64,000 nucleotides of DNA from CAVVIH01 sp963748295 (GTDB lineage Bacteria; Acidobacteriota; Vicinamibacteria; Vicinamibacterales; 2-12-FULL-66-21). This document shows positions 47,071 to 55,588 of this stretch, one piece after another. Position 1 is the stretch's first letter; each line of letters opens with the position of its first letter. The stretch is from NCBI GenBank assembly GCA_963748295.1, contig CAVVIH010000006.1, forward strand, positions 186,001-250,000, written 5' to 3'. The notes beneath the pieces are model-generated. The model was not told the DNA's origin, ran no database searches, and saw only the letters and a list, made by a program, of their open reading frames with translations. The position numbers were made by a program, and so were the translations under genes.

Positions 47071-48213
47071 TCAGTCGACGACGACGGGGAGGAACTGCCG
47101 CATGCCGGCGCTCGAGACCACATTCTTGATCACCTCGAAGCCGCGGTCGCTGTTCGTCAAGATGACGAAGCCGGATTTTCTTGAAATGGACGCCGCCGTA
47201 AGCGCTTTATAGCCCGGATTGTCTCCCCCATGCGTGAGGATGTCGCCGGTCTCCCCGTGCTGCACCTGCCACCCGAGCGCCCACGACATCCAATCCTTGA
47301 TCTTGATCTGCGGCGCGATCATGTTCTTCCACATACCCGCGCTCAGTCGAAACGCGTCCTCAGGTTTCGGATCCACGACCTCGATGAGAAACCGCGCATA
47401 GTCGCTGGGTGTCGTGTGCAGGCTGCCCGCCGCACCATACCGCGCCGCATCCACGGGCGTGCTCTTGCGGTCCAGCTGCCTGCCGCTCGCATCGTGCGGT
47501 CGCGCCATCCGCTCGTTGTACACATCGACCCAGAGATAACCGCTCGACGCCATGCCGAACGGCACGAGCACCTGGGATTTCATGAATCCATCGAAATCGG
47601 TCGCGCAGACTTTGAGTCCGTCCTCGAACGTCTTGCAGTCGGACGCCTCAGTACGACCCGTGAGTCGTGAAATCACCGCTTGCAGATAGTTGTAGCCCTC
47701 ACCGGAGTAGCCGAACCTCTCCCCGGGGGTGAAATGAATCTTCAACGGCTCCTTTTTCGACCGCCAGTTCTGAAAGCCGGTCGTGTGCGAGAGCACATGG
47801 CGGGTAGTGATCAGATCGAGCCGTGGATCGCCTGCGATGAAACGTTCGGGCGTGTACTTCGTGAGCGGCGTATCGAGGTCGAGCGTGCCCCGGTCGCACA
47901 GCTTCAGGGCCGCATAGGCAAACACCGTCTTGCTCACGGATCCGGCTTCGAACACTGTTTCGTGATCGGCCGGCGCGCGCGACGCGGCATCCCTGACGCC
48001 GAAGGCGCCTCGCCACGCCAGTCTCCCGTCGTCGACAATGGCCATCGACAGCGCGAGCGTGTTCGCCTGTTCCAGCCACTTCGGGATCTGCTTCTCGAGA
48101 TCGGCGGTCAGGCTCGCCAGTGCTGCACTGGTCGATGCCACCGCTGGCACAGACTCGCGACGAGAACATGCCGCGAGCGAAAGCAGGGTGAACAGAAGGC
48201 TTCTGCGGTGCAT
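47071..48213 (-). CDS. Serine hydrolase, beta-lactamase/penicillin-binding-protein fold (lipoprotein)
   Basis: A 380-residue protein with a lipoprotein signal (LLSLAACS, lipid Cys at residue 16). It has the class C beta-lactamase / DD-peptidase triad: FEAGSVSKTVFAYAALKL (SxxK), YSGEGYNYLQAVISRLTG (YxN) and ILTHGGDNPGYKA in place of the KTG box. Such enzymes may be esterases or D-amino-acid peptidases; they are seldom true beta-lactamases. It heads the operon with the NHL-like and coiled-coil genes. Confidence 0.9.
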   Translation of the reverse strand: MHRRSLLFTLLSLAACSRRESVPAVASTSAALASLTADLEKQIPKWLEQANTLALSMAIVDDGRLAWRGAFGVRDAASRAPADHETVFEAGSVSKTVFAYAALKLCDRGTLDLDTPLTKYTPERFIAGDPRLDLITTRHVLSHTTGFQNWRSKKEPLKIHFTPGERFGYSGEGYNYLQAVISRLTGRTEASDCKTFEDGLKVCATDFDGFMKSQVLVPFGMASSGYLWVDVYNERMARPHDASGRQLDRKSTPVDAARYGAAGSLHTTPSDYARFLIEVVDPKPEDAFRLSAGMWKNMIAPQIKIKDWMSWALGWQVQHGETGDILTHGGDNPGYKALTAASISRKSGFVILTNSDRGFEVIKNVVSSAGMRQFLPVVVD

Positions 48214-48228
48214 CTTCAGGCGATTTAC

Positions 48229-49170
48229 CTAGCGCCAGTCGTCGATCAGAAACACGCCGGGGCGATTGTAACCGGCGTCGTTCCCTCGCTGCATCGCCAC
48301 GCCCTGGAAATCTGTGCGGTAGCCGCGGGCGAGCATCTGGCGATAGGCCTCATGCCGTGCCAGGTTCACACCGGCCACGATGCGCGGGACGTTCGCGCCG
48401 GCCGCCAGGGCATCGCACGCGTCCAGCAGCCGATCGAAGCGCTCGCTGGCGCCGGCCGGGACCGCAGCGAACTTCACGTAGCATGCGCCACTTCCCGCCT
48501 CCGAACCGGCGCCGTGATGGCACACCGCCACCCCGGCCAGCTGATCCCCTTCCCACAGCAACACCGTGTCGCCAAGGCTCTGACGCTGGACGGAATCGAT
48601 CTCGCGGGTCACGTCGAGGCCGTCGTACACCGCATGCGTCAGCGCACGGCACTGCTGGAGCACAGCCGCGCGATCCGCCTCCGCCACATCGGAGTACCGC
48701 GACCACCGTGCCGAGCCCGTCGTCCTGCCGACGGGCATCGACATCACCCCGGTGAGGAAACGCGGCCAGAATCCGAACTTCTGATACAGGCCCACATGCT
48801 TCTGGCTGTGGGCAAACGTGAACAACCCGGCGTGCCTCGTGCCCCACGCGTCGAAACGGTCCATGACCGGCTGCATGAGCAGCCTGCCGATGCCGCGATC
48901 CCACAGATCCGGCCGGACCGTGAGCGGACCGAAGAATCCGACTCTGCCCCAGCTCGTCGCAAGGTTCGAGCCGACGACCTCATCGTCGATCACGGCGGCA
49001 AACGCCGCCGAAGGATCGGCGCGCCAGCGCGAACGGACCAAGTCCGCATCGCCCATGAAGCTCGCAGGATCGGGCAGACCGATGAAGGTGCCGAATGCGA
49101 TCCGCATGATGCGATCCGCCGCATCGAGATCGGTCTCCAGCAGCGGACGGACAGAGATGAGTTTTGCCAC
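48229..49170 (-). CDS. Tandem GNAT acetyltransferase
   Basis: A 313-residue protein with two GNAT domains. The first: SVRPLLETDLDAADRIMRIAFGTF, then GFFGPLTVRPDLWDRGIGRLLMQPVMDRFD (acetyl-CoA site) and LFTFAHSQKHVGLYQKFGFWPRFLTG. The second, after residue 170, is more divergent (VLLWEGDQLAGVAVCHHG, then VAGVNLARHEAYRQMLARGYRT). Tandem forms often have one catalytic and one structural domain. The start is GTG 49170, five bases after the DUF1189-like stop; the longer upstream frame is antisense to that gene. Confidence 0.82.
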   Translation of the reverse strand: MAKLISVRPLLETDLDAADRIMRIAFGTFIGLPDPASFMGDADLVRSRWRADPSAAFAAVIDDEVVGSNLATSWGRVGFFGPLTVRPDLWDRGIGRLLMQPVMDRFDAWGTRHAGLFTFAHSQKHVGLYQKFGFWPRFLTGVMSMPVGRTTGSARWSRYSDVAEADRAAVLQQCRALTHAVYDGLDVTREIDSVQRQSLGDTVLLWEGDQLAGVAVCHHGAGSEAGSGACYVKFAAVPAGASERFDRLLDACDALAAGANVPRIVAGVNLARHEAYRQMLARGYRTDFQGVAMQRGNDAGYNRPGVFLIDDWR

Positions 49171-49175
49171 GTTGG

Positions 49176-50000
49176 TCAGCTCATGTTCGTGTACGCCGAC
49201 GCCGTGCTCGGCGTGGTCGCCACTGAACGGGTCGCAAACACGAGGTATCCAAGCGTAATCAGCAACGCCGCCGGCCAGCGCCAGTACCATGCGGGTTCCC
49301 ACGGGCCGAACCAGAGCAATGTACGGATCACGATGACCGGTGTTACGGACACGGCGGCGAGGCGGACTGCGCTCGCATAACTCAGGTTCAGTTTTTCGAA
49401 TCGTGCAGCGTAGGCCCTCGCAACCGCGCCGTAGACAAGAGCCTGTAGCAGCCTGAATACGACGGAACCCGCAACCGCGGCGGCGTAGCCAATTGGCGGC
49501 ACCCAGAAGGCCAGCGAGCTGAGGAAAGCTCCGACCTCCGCAGGCGTCAATTCCATGTCGGCGGCCGACGTGAGCGCCCACACACGGCGTTCACTCCGCG
49601 CTGGCCGCACCGCGGATGCTTCGCGGCGTGTGAGGACGAATGCCTGGACGGCAATGTCGCTCGAGACGTCATCCACCGTGTCGTCGATGATCAGGAGAGT
49701 TTCACCCGATGTTTTTGATGCCGGCTCCACCTGAATGACGTGACGTCCGCCCGGGATAGCGCTCATGACGCCGTCGCGAATCACAATTGTCGGCAGTTGA
49801 CTGACGACCACCTGTGCCTCTGTCGAACCCCATGTGCGCAAACCCAAAAACCATCGCGTCGCCGACGGAACCCAACATAGTCCGAGCAGCAGAATCAGGT
49901 AGACGAGGCCGATTCCCTTCCACGCAGAAACAACTTCCCGATAGAAATCCCGCGAGTAGAAGGACTGCCAGAGATGAAACAATCGACGAAAGTGATGCAC
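49176..50000 (-). CDS. DUF1189-like membrane protein
   Basis: A 274-residue protein: WQSFYSRDFYREVVSAWKGIGLVYLILLLGLCWVP marks the DUF1189 opening, with one early membrane helix, a soluble beta-rich middle of about 120 residues (residues 60-180), and four or five helices in the last 100 residues (PPIGYAAAVAGSVVFRLLQALV and ALLITLGYLVFATR among them). The soluble region would face the periplasm. Members are of unknown function. It forms a pair with the tandem GNAT gene. Confidence 0.75.
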   Translation of the reverse strand: MHHFRRLFHLWQSFYSRDFYREVVSAWKGIGLVYLILLLGLCWVPSATRWFLGLRTWGSTEAQVVVSQLPTIVIRDGVMSAIPGGRHVIQVEPASKTSGETLLIIDDTVDDVSSDIAVQAFVLTRREASAVRPARSERRVWALTSAADMELTPAEVGAFLSSLAFWVPPIGYAAAVAGSVVFRLLQALVYGAVARAYAARFEKLNLSYASAVRLAAVSVTPVIVIRTLLWFGPWEPAWYWRWPAALLITLGYLVFATRSVATTPSTASAYTNMS

Positions 50001-50009
50001 GTTCGGTCC

Positions 50010-50978
50010 TCAGCCAATGGTGATGACTACTTTCCCTCGAGCATGGCCTTCTTCGAGGTATCGCAGGGCCAGGGGTAAATCGGTGATGCTGTAACTTCTG
50101 TCAATTACCGGCGTCACCTCACCGGTGTCAATCAGGCCCTTCAGCGCCGTCAGGTCTTCCTTGTTTGCCGACGTGATGAACGGAAGTATCCGCTGGCTGA
50201 CGAACAGCGACAACAGCAGTGCCTTGATGAACCGATCCGGACCGGCAATCCACTTCCCGCTCGGCGCCCCGACGACGATACAGGTACCGCGGCGCGTCAA
50301 GGCGCGCCTCAACCCGGACAGCGACTGCGTGCCGGCCATGTCGAGTATCAGATCGTACTGGCGCCCGCCGCGCGTGAAGTCCTCCTTCGTGTAATCGATG
50401 ACCTGATCCGCGCCGATCGATCGCACCAGATCGACATTTCTCGTGCTGCAGACGCCGGTCACGACCGCGCCGAGCGCTTTCGCAATCTGTATTGCGAACG
50501 TACCCACACCGCCCGAGGCGCCCACGATCAGCACGTTCTGCCCTCGCTGCAGCCGTCCGCGATTGCGGAGACCCTGAAGCGCGGTCAGTGCCGCAACTGG
50601 AACGGCCGCTGCCTGCTCGAACGTCAGCCTTGCCGGCTTCGGCACGAGGCGATCCGCTTTCGCGCACGCATATTCGGCGCAAGCGCCCTTGCACACGCCG
50701 AACACCTCGTCCCCTGGTCGCAGCTGCGCCACGCCGGCGCCGACGGTTTCGATCACACCTGCCACGTCGATCCCAGGCACGCCCTTCTTCGGCGTGCGCA
50801 GGCCATTGCCGATGCGCAGCGCATACGGCAGTCCCCTGACGGTGTGCCAGTCGAGCGGGTTGACGGACGCCGCATGGACCTCGAGGAGCACTTCGTTGTC
50901 GCCGGGAACAGGCTTCGGGATGTCTTCGCAGGCAAGAAGATCAGGTGAGCCGTACTGTCGATGGACGATGGCTTTCAT
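50010..50978 (-). CDS. Medium-chain NAD(P)-dependent oxidoreductase (quinone-reductase-like)
   Basis: A 322-residue MDR enzyme without the catalytic zinc ligands: MKAIVHRQYGSPDLL, AASVNPLDWHTVRGLP, GIDVAGVIETVGAGVAQLRPGDEVFG, AAVPVAALTALQGL, NVLIVGASGGVGTFAIQIAKALGA (Rossmann GASGGVG) and TGEVTPVIDRSY..ALRYLEEGHARGKVVI. It belongs to the zeta-crystallin/quinone-reductase branch that reduces quinones, enones or other electrophiles with NADPH. The start is the first ATG, which is standard for the family. Confidence 0.9.
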   Translation of the reverse strand: MKAIVHRQYGSPDLLACEDIPKPVPGDNEVLLEVHAASVNPLDWHTVRGLPYALRIGNGLRTPKKGVPGIDVAGVIETVGAGVAQLRPGDEVFGVCKGACAEYACAKADRLVPKPARLTFEQAAAVPVAALTALQGLRNRGRLQRGQNVLIVGASGGVGTFAIQIAKALGAVVTGVCSTRNVDLVRSIGADQVIDYTKEDFTRGGRQYDLILDMAGTQSLSGLRRALTRRGTCIVVGAPSGKWIAGPDRFIKALLLSLFVSQRILPFITSANKEDLTALKGLIDTGEVTPVIDRSYSITDLPLALRYLEEGHARGKVVITIG

Positions 50979-50981
50979 GAA

Positions 50982-51028
50982 ACAGCTCTCAGCTCTCAGC
51001 TGTCAGCTCCAGCTCAGCTATCAGCTGT
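50982..51028. repeat. CAGCT-rich tandem repeat
   Basis: Imperfect repeats of CAGCTCT, CAGCTGT and CAGCTAT, related to the array at 1837-1864. It lies between the MDR gene start and the next gene and supplies the last codons of the latter (LIAELELTAES). Confidence 0.7.
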
Positions 51029-51537
51029 TGCCCTTCCAAAACCTCTATGACGAAGTAGCTACCAGGCTCCGGCTGCTCGGTCGCAAACCGCTCGGCGCCG
51101 GCGATCGCCTCGTCGAGAGTGGCAAACAGACAGTATTCGTTCGCGCGAATTTCCTCCGCCATCGCGTTGCACGACAACGGCGAACATTCGAACCCCAGGA
51201 CCGACTCCATCGTCTTGTTCGTGCTGTCGAAGCCGAGACTGCGGAATTCCTGGCCGATCGCTTCAGGTTTGATGTTCTCGGGAAGAACAATCGCGGATCG
51301 TCCCTCCGCCGTGAACACTTCGGGAAATAGCCGGTACGCGAACAGTCGATACTCGTCGCGTTCCTCGGGGCGAACCACGGTCAGCGCATCGGCGATGCGA
51401 TTGAACCAGCCCAGATCGTTGTGCAGCCAGGCTTGAATCCAGTTCTCCGGCGCCGGCGAAATGCAGTGGCTGACGCTGCAGATCTCTCTGACGCCTGGCG
51501 CGTTCAGCGAAGCCGGCCTGGCTTCGATGCGCTTCAT
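50989..51537 (-). CDS. Conserved hypothetical protein with Cys pair
   Basis: A 182-residue protein: MKRIEARPASLNAPGVREICSVSHCISPAPENWIQAWLHNDLGWFNRIADAL, then FAYRLFPEVFTAEG and a C-terminal part rich in Glu (ATLDEAIAGAERFATEQPEPGSYFVIEVLEGQQL). The N-terminal CSVSHC pair and Trp-rich helix are distinctive, but I know no named domain. There is no signal peptide. The ATG at 51537 fits the sequence character better than the ORF start at 51615. The final residues are encoded by the CAGCT repeat. Confidence 0.62.
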   Translation of the reverse strand: MKRIEARPASLNAPGVREICSVSHCISPAPENWIQAWLHNDLGWFNRIADALTVVRPEERDEYRLFAYRLFPEVFTAEGRSAIVLPENIKPEAIGQEFRSLGFDSTNKTMESVLGFECSPLSCNAMAEEIRANEYCLFATLDEAIAGAERFATEQPEPGSYFVIEVLEGQQLIAELELTAES

Positions 51538-51622
51538 GAAAAAGCCGGCGTCGATCAACGACAGGTTCATCAGCGTTGCCGGGAATCGTAGCATCCACGC
51601 CAACACTGCCGCCATTCGCCGT

Positions 51623-54595
51623 TCAGCCGCCGCGCTCGACGTGCCGGAGCAGCTCCCTGAGCAGTTCCGGATTGCTCAGCACGCGCCGGATCTCCGGCGA
51701 CGGCATCCGGTCCTGACACTGCTCCTTCCAGCAGCGGCGCAGTCCATCGGCGTCGATCCCGTTCCGCTCGAGCAGCGTCACGATCCCCTTGTCGCCAAGG
51801 AGGCAGGCGATCAGGCGGCACCAGTCGATTCCCGCCGGCGGCTGGGTCGTCCCGGACGGTGGAGGCACGTCGCCGCCTCGCCACACCGCCGCCGTACGCA
51901 GCTGCTCACGCGTGAACGGATACCCCCGCAGCGTCGTCCCCTTCGCACGGAACCTCACGGGATAGATGCCAGCCTGCACGGCGGTCAGCGCCGCTTCGAA
52001 CACGCCGGGCTCCACTTCCGTCAGCGCCATCGTCGTCGAGCTGCCGTCAGGCTTCTGAACGTCGGCGAGGACATACGCCCGTTTCTCGACCGGAAGCCCG
52101 GACTCGGTGAGCGCCGAGCGCAGCACGAGCTTCGCTCCCGGCTCGTAACTCTGCTGCGTCACCCAGGCTTTCATCCGGAGCGAGGAGAACGCATGGACAT
52201 TCAGGCTGTACGGGACGCCATGCACGGCCGCCGCGAGGCCAATCTGTTCGATCGAGCCCAGATACTTCGTGTACCTGTCCTTGCGAATCCCGAGGATCGC
52301 ATGCCACAGACCCTGGCGGACGCCCGCGCCGATTGGGACCGGAAGCGACATGCGGTATTGATCGATCCTGTTGCTCATCACCTTGTCGACGCCGGGCAGC
52401 GCTGCCGCCTTGGCCTCGTCGATGATGACGCCGTTGGGCGTTTCCAGCCTGAAATCAAGGGCCCATGGAAACGGCGACAGCACGAACACCGTCGCCGAGC
52501 GATCGGTTTCGGTGAGCAGGAACGGTATGCGGATCTCGACTCCCGCGGGCAGATTGCCCGAAGGGTCGACGACCACTTCGGCATTGGAGACGCCGGCCTG
52601 GATCTGGGAGAAGTATTTTTCGAGCCGCAGATCGTCGTGCGCCGCCAGGTTGCCGGTCAGCAGCAGGTAGCCGTCCGTGTTGTTGACCAGCGCGTTGAGC
52701 GCGATGGGATTCAGCTGGTCGGCCGTACCCAACCCGAGCGCAAACACGCGTTCGTTGATCAGCGCGGCGACGTCGGTGATGTACTTGCCCGCGGTTTCGT
52801 GGCCGTCCGTGAAGACCACGGTCGCCTTCGCGTCGTAGCCGGCGAGCGGGGCCAGCGTGTCGTGGGCACGCTCGACGCCGTCGCCGATGGCGGTGAGCGC
52901 GCCAGGGCCGGTGGGCGCAACCCCCGCTATGCCGTTGTTCGCTTCGGTTCTGCCGCCGGCATCCGCCTGAAGGACCGGCTTCACGGGATATGAATCCTGA
53001 TCGAAGCTGACGACGCCGATGCCATGGTTGTCGGGAAGCAGGTTTACGTAGACGGGCGCTGAATCGTGCAGCACGTCGAGGCGGCGCTTCATCGGAATGC
53101 CCGATGGATCGAGCATGCTTCCGGATCGATCCAGCACGAGCACCGACGCCACGCGAGGCTGAGGGATTGTGTTCGCGGTGATCGGGATGACGAAATTCTG
53201 AGCGGTCTGGACGCAGCGGATCGTCACGGTGCCGGTCGTTACGTCACCGGGATTCGTGCCGGTAAACGACACCCAGATGCGAACCTCTCGCGCCGCCGCG
53301 CTAGCCGCGGCCGGGAGGCTCTCGACGCCACCAAACGGCAGCGTGAAGCTGCCGGGACCGGTGACCACAGCGGGGCCGGACTGCACCTGAATCGTCACCG
53401 CGCCGCAACTTTGAATGGTGAACACCGCCGCGCGAGACGTCTCCTCGCCCGCCGGAATGTCGATGAACTGCAGCGTCGGCGTGTTGAGCGTCACGGCCGT
53501 GAGGCCCGCGCCGCACGGCGCGAGCTTGCACAGCTCGAGCAGGCCGGCGCTGACATCCTGAACGATCAGCGCCATCTCGGCCCATTGGGGCCTGAACTCG
53601 GTTCCCCACTCGATCGCGAAGCCGTAGACGCGGCCCTTCGCCGGGTTCGCGCGATGCCGGGAGTAAGCGTAGTCGGAACTGCTTCCCGTCGTGGGATACA
53701 GGGCAACCCCTTGCTGGGCCGTGTACACCTTCCCGCGGACCGCCGCGATCGCGTCGCGCGTGCGCTCGGCGAGGGTCCGCGCGATCAGCTCGTCGCCCGC
53801 GGGTATGAATTCCTTGTAGGTCGTGTCAGTCCCTATGAGGCTCCGCTTGCCGTCGTAAGCGGGGTTGCGGAAGTCCATGTCGGCGTCGATCGTCTGATTG
53901 TGATCGTCCCCCCAGTTAAAGAGGACCAGCTGCGAGAACGAGTGCACGTCCATGAACCAGCGCGTGCGGGGGAACGCGTCGAGCAGCCAGCGCACGTTCT
54001 GGCTCTCAATCTCCGAGAACGCCGAAGGGCCGTGATACGTCTGCGCGGCATCGCACGGATCGTCGGACATCACGAGCGGCGCACTGGGATGGCACTTCGT
54101 CTTGAAATCGAAGAGGAAGTCGTAATTCCGGTTCACATCGACGCCCGCACAGGGCCGTGGCGGATTGCCGGGATTGATGTTGGGACGCCAGCCGCCGGAC
54201 GTGTTCACCATGTCCTGCGCCAGACTGCGTTCCCGCCCGTCCGGGTTCACCTGCGGAAACAGCACTATGTGCAGCGTGTCGACGACAGCCTTGACGTCCG
54301 CCGCGGAGAAGCTCTTGCCGCCGTAGGTCAGGCCTGAATTCGTGTCGTAGGCTTCGAGCAGGTCCGCGGCGAAACTGACGATGATGTCGGCGCTGCCCCA
54401 TTCGCGGGCGTGATGGCTGCCGACGATCATCACCGCATCGCGCGAGCCGGGCGCGCCGGCGCCAATCCGCAGCGCGTGGCTCGTCTTGCCGCCGAAGGTC
54501 GTCAGCGGCAGCGTGATGTGCTGGGTCAGCGACGGGAACGCCGTCGAAAGATTCTCTATCGCGGTTTCGATCTCGACGACGTTCTGGTAAGTCAC
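51623..54595 (-). CDS. M14 zinc carboxypeptidase fused to a von Willebrand A domain
   Basis: A 990-residue multidomain protein without a signal peptide. Residues 1-350 are an M14 metallocarboxypeptidase: MIVGSHHAREWGSAD (HxxE zinc motif, H62/E65), GVDVNRNYDF (substrate Arg/Asn), WFMDVHSFSQLVLFNWG (third zinc ligand H218) and YGFAIEWGTEFRP (catalytic Glu about 329). A beta-sandwich linker with Cys follows at about 365-475. A VWA domain begins at about 481 with a metal site (VLVLDRSGSM, DxSxS) and extends to about 660; a further beta-rich region and a helical tail (residues 900-990, LIACLLGDKGIVTLLERNG) close it. I know no characterised protein with this domain order. It overlaps the small gene upstream by four bases. 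Confidence 0.85.
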   Translation of the reverse strand: MTYQNVVEIETAIENLSTAFPSLTQHITLPLTTFGGKTSHALRIGAGAPGSRDAVMIVGSHHAREWGSADIIVSFAADLLEAYDTNSGLTYGGKSFSAADVKAVVDTLHIVLFPQVNPDGRERSLAQDMVNTSGGWRPNINPGNPPRPCAGVDVNRNYDFLFDFKTKCHPSAPLVMSDDPCDAAQTYHGPSAFSEIESQNVRWLLDAFPRTRWFMDVHSFSQLVLFNWGDDHNQTIDADMDFRNPAYDGKRSLIGTDTTYKEFIPAGDELIARTLAERTRDAIAAVRGKVYTAQQGVALYPTTGSSSDYAYSRHRANPAKGRVYGFAIEWGTEFRPQWAEMALIVQDVSAGLLELCKLAPCGAGLTAVTLNTPTLQFIDIPAGEETSRAAVFTIQSCGAVTIQVQSGPAVVTGPGSFTLPFGGVESLPAAASAAAREVRIWVSFTGTNPGDVTTGTVTIRCVQTAQNFVIPITANTIPQPRVASVLVLDRSGSMLDPSGIPMKRRLDVLHDSAPVYVNLLPDNHGIGVVSFDQDSYPVKPVLQADAGGRTEANNGIAGVAPTGPGALTAIGDGVERAHDTLAPLAGYDAKATVVFTDGHETAGKYITDVAALINERVFALGLGTADQLNPIALNALVNNTDGYLLLTGNLAAHDDLRLEKYFSQIQAGVSNAEVVVDPSGNLPAGVEIRIPFLLTETDRSATVFVLSPFPWALDFRLETPNGVIIDEAKAAALPGVDKVMSNRIDQYRMSLPVPIGAGVRQGLWHAILGIRKDRYTKYLGSIEQIGLAAAVHGVPYSLNVHAFSSLRMKAWVTQQSYEPGAKLVLRSALTESGLPVEKRAYVLADVQKPDGSSTTMALTEVEPGVFEAALTAVQAGIYPVRFRAKGTTLRGYPFTREQLRTAAVWRGGDVPPPSGTTQPPAGIDWCRLIACLLGDKGIVTLLERNGIDADGLRRCWKEQCQDRMPSPEIRRVLSNPELLRELLRHVERGG

Positions 54596-54933
54596 GAGCG
54601 ACCCCCTTCCGGCACTTTCTTTCCGAGGCCTCTCGGGATCCGGTTCTTCCCCTCGTAGCGGTTCCCTTCTCCGACCTGCCGGTCCTTTATCTGCTTCGCC
54701 CGCTCGGCTTCTTCATCCAGGTCGGCGAGGACCTCGACTCTTATCCGCCGCCTTTCCCTTACTCTCTCCAGAACGGTCTCCGAGACCACCGCTTCCAGCG
54801 CGTAGCTCCCGTCGTCCTGCTTCCTGAACCCGCCCATGCAGCCCATGTCGATTTCCTTCAGCGGGAGTTCATGAAGGGCTTCGAGCTCGGACGCCCGGAA
54901 CCTGACGCGATATTTCTTGTCCTGAGGCGGCAT
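54592..54933 (-). CDS. Small pro-domain-like protein coupled to the M14-VWA gene
   Basis: A 113-residue protein: KKYRVRFRASELEALHELPLKEIDMGCMGGFRKQDDGSYALEAVVSETVLERVRERRRIRVEVLADLDEEA. The pattern 'YRVRF..LxxLxxLxLKEIDMG......ALEAVVSxxxLxxVRxRxIRVEVLAD' matches the small alpha/beta pro-domain that precedes bacterial M14 carboxypeptidases and folds like inhibitor I9. Here it is a separate protein whose stop overlaps the M14-VWA start by four bases (ATGA), so it may act in trans as chaperone or inhibitor. The C-terminus is basic and probably disordered. The pro-domain comparison is from pattern alone. Confidence 0.68.
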   Translation of the reverse strand: MPPQDKKYRVRFRASELEALHELPLKEIDMGCMGGFRKQDDGSYALEAVVSETVLERVRERRRIRVEVLADLDEEAERAKQIKDRQVGEGNRYEGKNRIPRGLGKKVPEGGRS

Positions 54934-55010
54934 ACGGATTTCTCCCTTCGGGGCTCTTACAGTGGAACAACGAGCTGGGATGGCGAAACGAACAGGTTAC
55001 CTGATGGTTG

Positions 55011-55085
55011 CCACGTGCGACGTGCTACGTGCGACGTGCTACGTGCGACGTGCGACGTGCAGCTTGTCACGTGCAACGTGCTTCG
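55011..55085. repeat. ACGTGCGACGTGCT tandem array
   Basis: Two exact 14-base units ACGTGCGACGTGCT followed by degenerate copies, 75 bases in all. It matches the arrays at 7264-7290 and 10803-10893. Short frames across it on both strands merely translate the repeat (for example CDVLRATC, YVRRATC) and are not genes. With the flanks it fills the gap 54934-55149, which holds no other recognisable feature. Confidence 0.8.
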
Positions 55086-55149
55086 ACGATCTCGGGGTCG
55101 AGTTCGATCAAGCCGCTGAGCTTGTGCCAGGCCGGCGTCAACCGGCCGT

Positions 55150-55558
55150 CTATGTCGTGGTCAACTCGCGGTCTGGCACGGCATGGCGCGTAGCGGCCAG
55201 GTAGGCGGCGAACAGCGCCGACCATCACGAGATCGACGCCGACGGCGAGGCCTGCGTTGCCGAGATAGCGACGGCCATACAGGAAGACCAGCGTGATGAA
55301 GACGATCTTGCTGACGCCTGCCACGACCAGCACGAGCCGGCGCACCGGCGGATTGAACGCGCCATAGACGAGCATCGCTCCGATCAGCGCGATGAGCACG
55401 CCCCAGTTGCGCACGATGATTTCGGTGAGCGGGCCGTCCAGCGCCTCACCAAACGTCGACAGCATCGCCGCTCTCGGCGCGATGGCGGCGTAGATCATCG
55501 TCGAGGTCAGGAGGCCGGAGACGAGCATGATCCACTTGATGGCCACGTTCCACGTCAT
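55150..55558 (-). CDS. Small integral membrane protein, frameshifted near the C-terminus
   Basis: Four hydrophobic segments: WNVAIKWIMLVSGLLTSTMIY, NWGVLIALIGAMLVYGAF, LVLVVAGVSKIVFITLVFLYG and the start of a fourth (AVGVDLVMV). In the main frame the fourth helix is cut off by a basic tail. In the adjacent frame it continues as ALFAAYLAATRHAVP and stops at 55150. Removing one G at about 55218-55219 gives a 135-residue four-helix protein. Its plan resembles DUF4345-type or doxX-like small membrane proteins, but I cannot assign a family. Confidence 0.72.
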
Positions 55559-55588
55559 CGCGATGCCTCCTGTTTTACGAGACAGAGT

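Noticed and set aside
55011..55085. Possible CRISPR array
   Set aside because: Units are contiguous and degenerate, with no spacers of constant length and no cas genes anywhere in the window.
54962..55204. Short Cys/Arg-rich frames on the plus strand
   Set aside because: They merely translate the ACGTGC repeat array in several frames and have no independent support.
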